Below are positions 61,284 through 64,000 of a stretch of DNA of 64,000 bases, in pieces. The position numbers were made by a program, and so were the translations under genes. The stretch spans positions 558,001 through 622,000 of the forward strand of contig NZ_JBHYRS010000001.1 of assembly GCF_047974105.1 (NCBI RefSeq), in the 5' to 3' direction. The stretch is from Mitsuokella sp047974105 (GTDB lineage: Bacteria > Bacillota > Negativicutes > Selenomonadales > Selenomonadaceae). The notes beneath the pieces are model-generated. The model did not search any database, was not told where the DNA came from, and worked only from the letters and a program-made list of their open reading frames with translations. Position 1 is the stretch's first letter, and every line of letters begins with the position of its first letter.

Positions 61284-61949
61284 TCATTTGCGGCGATAGA
61301 CGATATTGCTGCGCATGAGGTATTCAAACGGCAGGCTCAAACAGTGAACAAGACGCGAGAACGGGAAGACAATGGCCACCATCATCCACGTGAACATGTG
61401 GAACTGGAAGATAGCCGGCACGTCCTTCATCAGGCTCACATCAGGAGACAGCATGAGCACGGAGCGGAACCACGGCGAGATACTCTCGCGGTAGTCAAAG
61501 CCCGCTGAAATGTTCATGACCGTAGCCGTCGTGCCCGAAACGATGGCAAGCAGCAGCAAAAGATAAAGCAGCTTGTCTGTCGCGCTCGTATTGACCTGCA
61601 TACGGGCACTGCCAAAGAAGCGGCGCTTCATGAGCCAGAGGAAGCCGCCGAGGAACAGAATGGCCGCAGGAATACCGCCGGCCAGTGAAATCATGTGATA
61701 CGTCGCTTCGTCCGTACCAGCTGCTTCCGTGACAAATTTCGGTACGAGAATACCGATGAAATGGCCGCCAAACGCCATCAAGAGGCCCAGATGAAAAATC
61801 GGGTTCGCCCACTTCAGGCTCTTTTTATCGAGAAATTCACTTGATTTTGTCGTCCAATTGCGCTCCGATACCGTATAGCGGACAATCGTGCCGCCAATCA
61901 GTATCGTCAGGGCGATATACGGCAGGACGCCGTAGAAAAATTCATGCAT
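61284..61949 (-). CDS. narI: Respiratory nitrate reductase gamma subunit (cytochrome b)
   Basis: A 221-residue membrane protein with five helices. The haem-ligand histidines fit IFHLGLLMAFGGHFIG (about 51-66) and FQFHMFTWMM (about 187). It oxidises menaquinol and passes electrons to NarH. GGAGGCATATC precedes the ATG; the start overlaps the narJ stop by 8 bases. Confidence 0.95.
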   Translation of the reverse strand: MHEFFYGVLPYIALTILIGGTIVRYTVSERNWTTKSSEFLDKKSLKWANPIFHLGLLMAFGGHFIGILVPKFVTEAAGTDEATYHMISLAGGIPAAILFLGGFLWLMKRRFFGSARMQVNTSATDKLLYLLLLLAIVSGTTATVMNISAGFDYRESISPWFRSVLMLSPDVSLMKDVPAIFQFHMFTWMMVAIVFPFSRLVHCLSLPFEYLMRSNIVYRRK

Positions 61950-62490
61950 GATATGCCTCCAATCCTGCCGTTTCCGTCAACACGAGGTCCAGAAGAAACG
62001 CATGCGGCAGCTTTGCCTCGATGAAACGCGAGCGCAGAAGCTCGACGCGCGGCTTGATTTTTTCAAGCACGTGGGAAGCCTTTTCTGCCGGCAGTGAAGC
62101 TGCGAGCTCCAAAAGGGCCGGCAGATAATCCGGCAGCTGCTTTTCGACATCGAGACCGTTCATCAGGAACAATTCTTTATAATGATGCATTTCTTCCGAC
62201 TGCTTGCCAAAGTCCGTGCGTTCCTGCGTCGTCAGATAGAGATTCGTATTCTGCGAGAAATCAAAGGAACGCACATAAAGGTCTTCGTATTCCTTGGCTC
62301 CGTCCTTTTCCACGAAGTCGAGGAAGTCCGAAAATACGGAAACGGGCTGTTTGGCTTCAATTTCCTGCAAAGCCTTATGGCAGTCAGGGAGTTCCTGCCA
62401 CCACGCAGCATCGGGATACTCAAAGAGATGGGATGTGAGCATCAGGACTTTCTGATAGTCTTCCATCTTTTTTTCCTTTGCATCGGCCAT
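61942..62490 (-). CDS. narJ: Nitrate reductase assembly chaperone NarJ
   Basis: About 182 residues, all helical, with YEDLYVRSFDFSQNTNLYLT, the TorD/NarJ-type (E)xxF...YLTT pattern. It guides molybdenum cofactor insertion into NarG. The open frame is 70 codons longer upstream inside narH, but the ATG at 62490 lies one base after the narH stop with GGGGGGTG before it. Confidence 0.93.
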   Translation of the reverse strand: MADAKEKKMEDYQKVLMLTSHLFEYPDAAWWQELPDCHKALQEIEAKQPVSVFSDFLDFVEKDGAKEYEDLYVRSFDFSQNTNLYLTTQERTDFGKQSEEMHHYKELFLMNGLDVEKQLPDYLPALLELAASLPAEKASHVLEKIKPRVELLRSRFIEAKLPHAFLLDLVLTETAGLEAYHA

Positions 62491-62491
62491 A

Positions 62492-63916
62492 TCAGCACCC
62501 CCCGCCCGGGCAGGTGTAGCAGCCGCCGCCCTGATCTTTGCGCATTTCGCCATGGCTCTTGCCCTGAATGCCTGCAGGGATGTTGAAGCGGTCCTTGTAC
62601 TTGGCAATACCGAGCAGGCGGAACATCTTTTCGTAGACCTCCGGGGTGAACTCGAGATGTGACGGCAGATCGTCATCCGTCGTCTTGGCACGCATGACAT
62701 AACGCATATCGAGCAGGCGCTGCAGCGTGCGCGTCATGACAGCCGTATTGCCGGCTGCGAAAATCTCGGCGAGATAGGCAATCGGAATGCGCATCTCATC
62801 GGCCTCCGGCAGGTAGCAGTCTGCCTCGACGCGCCGCGTAATCGGCGAAAGGGGCGGTACGTACCAGACCATCGGCAGCGTGCGGAATTCCGGATGCAGA
62901 GGCAGGCCAAGCTGCCATTCTTTGACAATCTTATAAACCGGCGAATTCTGCGCAGCCTGCAGCCACTGCTCCGAAATGCCCTCTTTGCGGGCCGAGGCAA
63001 TGACATCGGGGTCATTCGGGTCCGCGATGACATCGAGCACCTGATGATAAATCTCGCCCTTGTCGCGCGTCGAAGCCGCAGCCACGACCTTATCCATATC
63101 GTAGAGCAGCACGCCCATGTAGCGCATACGGCCGACACAGGTATCCGAGCAAATCGTCGGCAGGCCGTTCTCAAGGCGCGGGAAGCAGAAAATGCATTTC
63201 TCGGCCTTATTCGTCTTCCAATTGAAATAAACCTTCTTGTACGGGCAGGCCGGTACACAGTGACGCCAGCCGCGGCAGCCGTCCTGCGAGACGAGCACGA
63301 CACCGTCTTCTTCGCGCTTGTAGATGGCGCCGGATGGGCAGGCAGCGACGCAGGCCGGATTCAGGCAGTGGTTGCAGAGACGCGGCAGATATTTCATGAA
63401 GAGGTCGTGGAACTCCAGCATGACATCGCCGGCCATATTCTTGAGGTTGACGTCCTTGCGGGCCGATTCGCCATTGGCAAGGTCGTCTTCCCAGTTCGGG
63501 CCCCATTTGATTTCCATGCGCTTGTTCGTAATCAGCGAACGCGGGCGCGCAATCGGCTGATGGTTGCGGCGCTTCGAATGAATCAGCGTCTCGTAATCAT
63601 ACGTCCAGGGCTCATAGTAATCGTCCATCTCCGGCTGATCCGGATGATAGAAGAGCTTCAGGAGACGTTCCGGCTTCGAGCCCGTGCGCAGCGAAAGCTT
63701 GCCGTCCTTGCCGAGTTTCCAGCCGCCCTTCCATTTTTCCTGGTCTTCCCAGTTTTTCGGATAGCCGATGCCCGGCTTCGTCTCTACATTATTGAAATAC
63801 ATGTATTCCGCGCCTTCGCGGTTGGTCCAGACATTCTTGCAAGTGATGGAGCACGTATGGCAGCCAAGACACTTATCAAGATTTAAGACCATGGAAACTT
63901 GTGCTTTAATCTTCAA
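62492..63916 (-). CDS. narH: Respiratory nitrate reductase beta subunit
   Basis: About 475 residues with four Fe-S cluster motifs: CLGCHTCSITC, CNHCLNPACVAACP, CRGWRHCVPACPYKK and CIFCFPRLENG...CSDTC, including the Trp of CRGW that marks the 3Fe-4S site. I place the start at TTG 63916 (reads MKIKAQVSMVLNLDKC, the family start), with GGGGGAGG upstream; it overlaps the narG end by 11 bases. Electron wire between NarI and NarG. Confidence 0.95.
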   Translation of the reverse strand: MKIKAQVSMVLNLDKCLGCHTCSITCKNVWTNREGAEYMYFNNVETKPGIGYPKNWEDQEKWKGGWKLGKDGKLSLRTGSKPERLLKLFYHPDQPEMDDYYEPWTYDYETLIHSKRRNHQPIARPRSLITNKRMEIKWGPNWEDDLANGESARKDVNLKNMAGDVMLEFHDLFMKYLPRLCNHCLNPACVAACPSGAIYKREEDGVVLVSQDGCRGWRHCVPACPYKKVYFNWKTNKAEKCIFCFPRLENGLPTICSDTCVGRMRYMGVLLYDMDKVVAAASTRDKGEIYHQVLDVIADPNDPDVIASARKEGISEQWLQAAQNSPVYKIVKEWQLGLPLHPEFRTLPMVWYVPPLSPITRRVEADCYLPEADEMRIPIAYLAEIFAAGNTAVMTRTLQRLLDMRYVMRAKTTDDDLPSHLEFTPEVYEKMFRLLGIAKYKDRFNIPAGIQGKSHGEMRKDQGGGCYTCPGGGC

Positions 63917-64000
63917 GCCAGTCAACCTCCCCCTGCATCTTGCGCACGACAACGTACATATCGCGCTGGTTGCCCGTTGGTCCGTAATAATTGAAGCCAT
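63906..64000 (-). CDS. narG: Respiratory nitrate reductase alpha subunit, C-terminal end (partial)
   Basis: In a different frame from narH, the right edge encodes GFNYYGPTGNQRDMYVVVRK and 11 further residues to a TAA at 63908-63906. This is the NarG C-terminus (YGPTGNQRD...VRK). The rest lies beyond the window. It shows the order narG-narH-narJ-narI, transcribed leftward. Confidence 0.9.
   Translation of the reverse strand, partial: GFNYYGPTGNQRDMYVVVRKMQGEVDWLED

Noticed and set aside
62491..62700. 70-codon N-terminal extension of narJ
   Set aside because: It lies within narH in another frame, is Arg/Ser-rich, and a well-placed ATG with GGGGGGTG follows the narH stop.
1..64000. tRNA, rRNA, tmRNA, CRISPR arrays, insertion sequences or prophage genes
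   Set aside because: I looked through the intergenic regions and saw no cloverleaf-type sequence, regular direct-repeat array, transposase or integrase.

Overview
The window reads as a chromosomal segment of an anaerobic diderm Firmicute, most likely a Negativicutes member of the Selenomonas/Mitsuokella type. Firmicute signs are a tryptophan T-box ahead of trpS, the gene orders secG-esterase-rnr-smpB and holB-ricT-trmN6-rsmI, a type 2 galT, strong AGGAGG ribosome sites and frequent TTG starts. Diderm signs are a Tat-exported fumarate reductase of the MfrABE class and a NarGHJI nitrate reductase. The genus is an inference. No rRNA, tRNA, tmRNA, insertion sequence, prophage or CRISPR array was seen.

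Layout. 0-6.6 kb: a TSUP transporter end, an SDR dehydrogenase, three zinc-ribbon/membrane proteins of unknown role, a nicotinamidase-type hydrolase, a metallophosphoesterase and a small HTH-like protein. 6.7-10.3 kb: a three-gene NADH-linked [FeFe]-hydrogenase operon. 10.3-12.3 kb: a small EamA transporter and T-box-controlled trpS. 12.3-19.3 kb: mfrE-mfrB-mfrA, a LysR regulator, asparaginase and a BASS transporter. 19.5-24.8 kb: an AraC regulator, a YczE-like membrane protein, a GH36 alpha-galactosidase, a Cof-type HAD phosphatase and a YgbA-like protein. 24.87-25.03 kb: a cluster of five DnaA boxes, then brnQ with a leader terminator. 26.7-32.4 kb: an unknown protein, a 3D-domain wall protein, tatD, metG and a glucosaminidase/TPR protein. 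32.5-37.7 kb: the Leloir operon galK-galE-galT-lacI with two operators bracketing the promoter. 37.7-48.1 kb: rsmI, trmN6-like, ricT, holB, a CdaR-type regulator, PAP2 phosphatase, thioredoxin-reductase-like flavoprotein, rsmH, a dicarboxylate symporter and smpB. 48.1-54.9 kb: rnr, esterase, secG, a 70-residue unknown, pyk and a cytidylate-kinase-like protein. 55.1-59.7 kb: an inositol/keto-sugar-like locus (AraC regulator, Gfo/Idh/MocA oxidoreductase, two TIM-barrel isomerases) with repeated sites in its divergent promoter. 59.8-64 kb: an amino acid permease and narI-narJ-narH plus the last codons of narG.

Working together. The energy genes fit anaerobic growth: the hydrogenase exchanges electrons between NADH and H2, while MfrABE and NarGHI take electrons from menaquinol to fumarate and nitrate. 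Asparaginase and the dicarboxylate symporter could supply the fumarate branch (inference). The sugar genes (alpha-galactosidase, gal operon, iolH-like gene) have related LacI-type palindromes in their control regions, suggesting shared control.

The signals I rate highest are the DnaA-box cluster away from any dnaA gene, the looping-type gal operators, the repeated motif between the two divergent keto-sugar/inositol genes, and the 50-bp imperfect repeats flanking the alpha-galactosidase gene.
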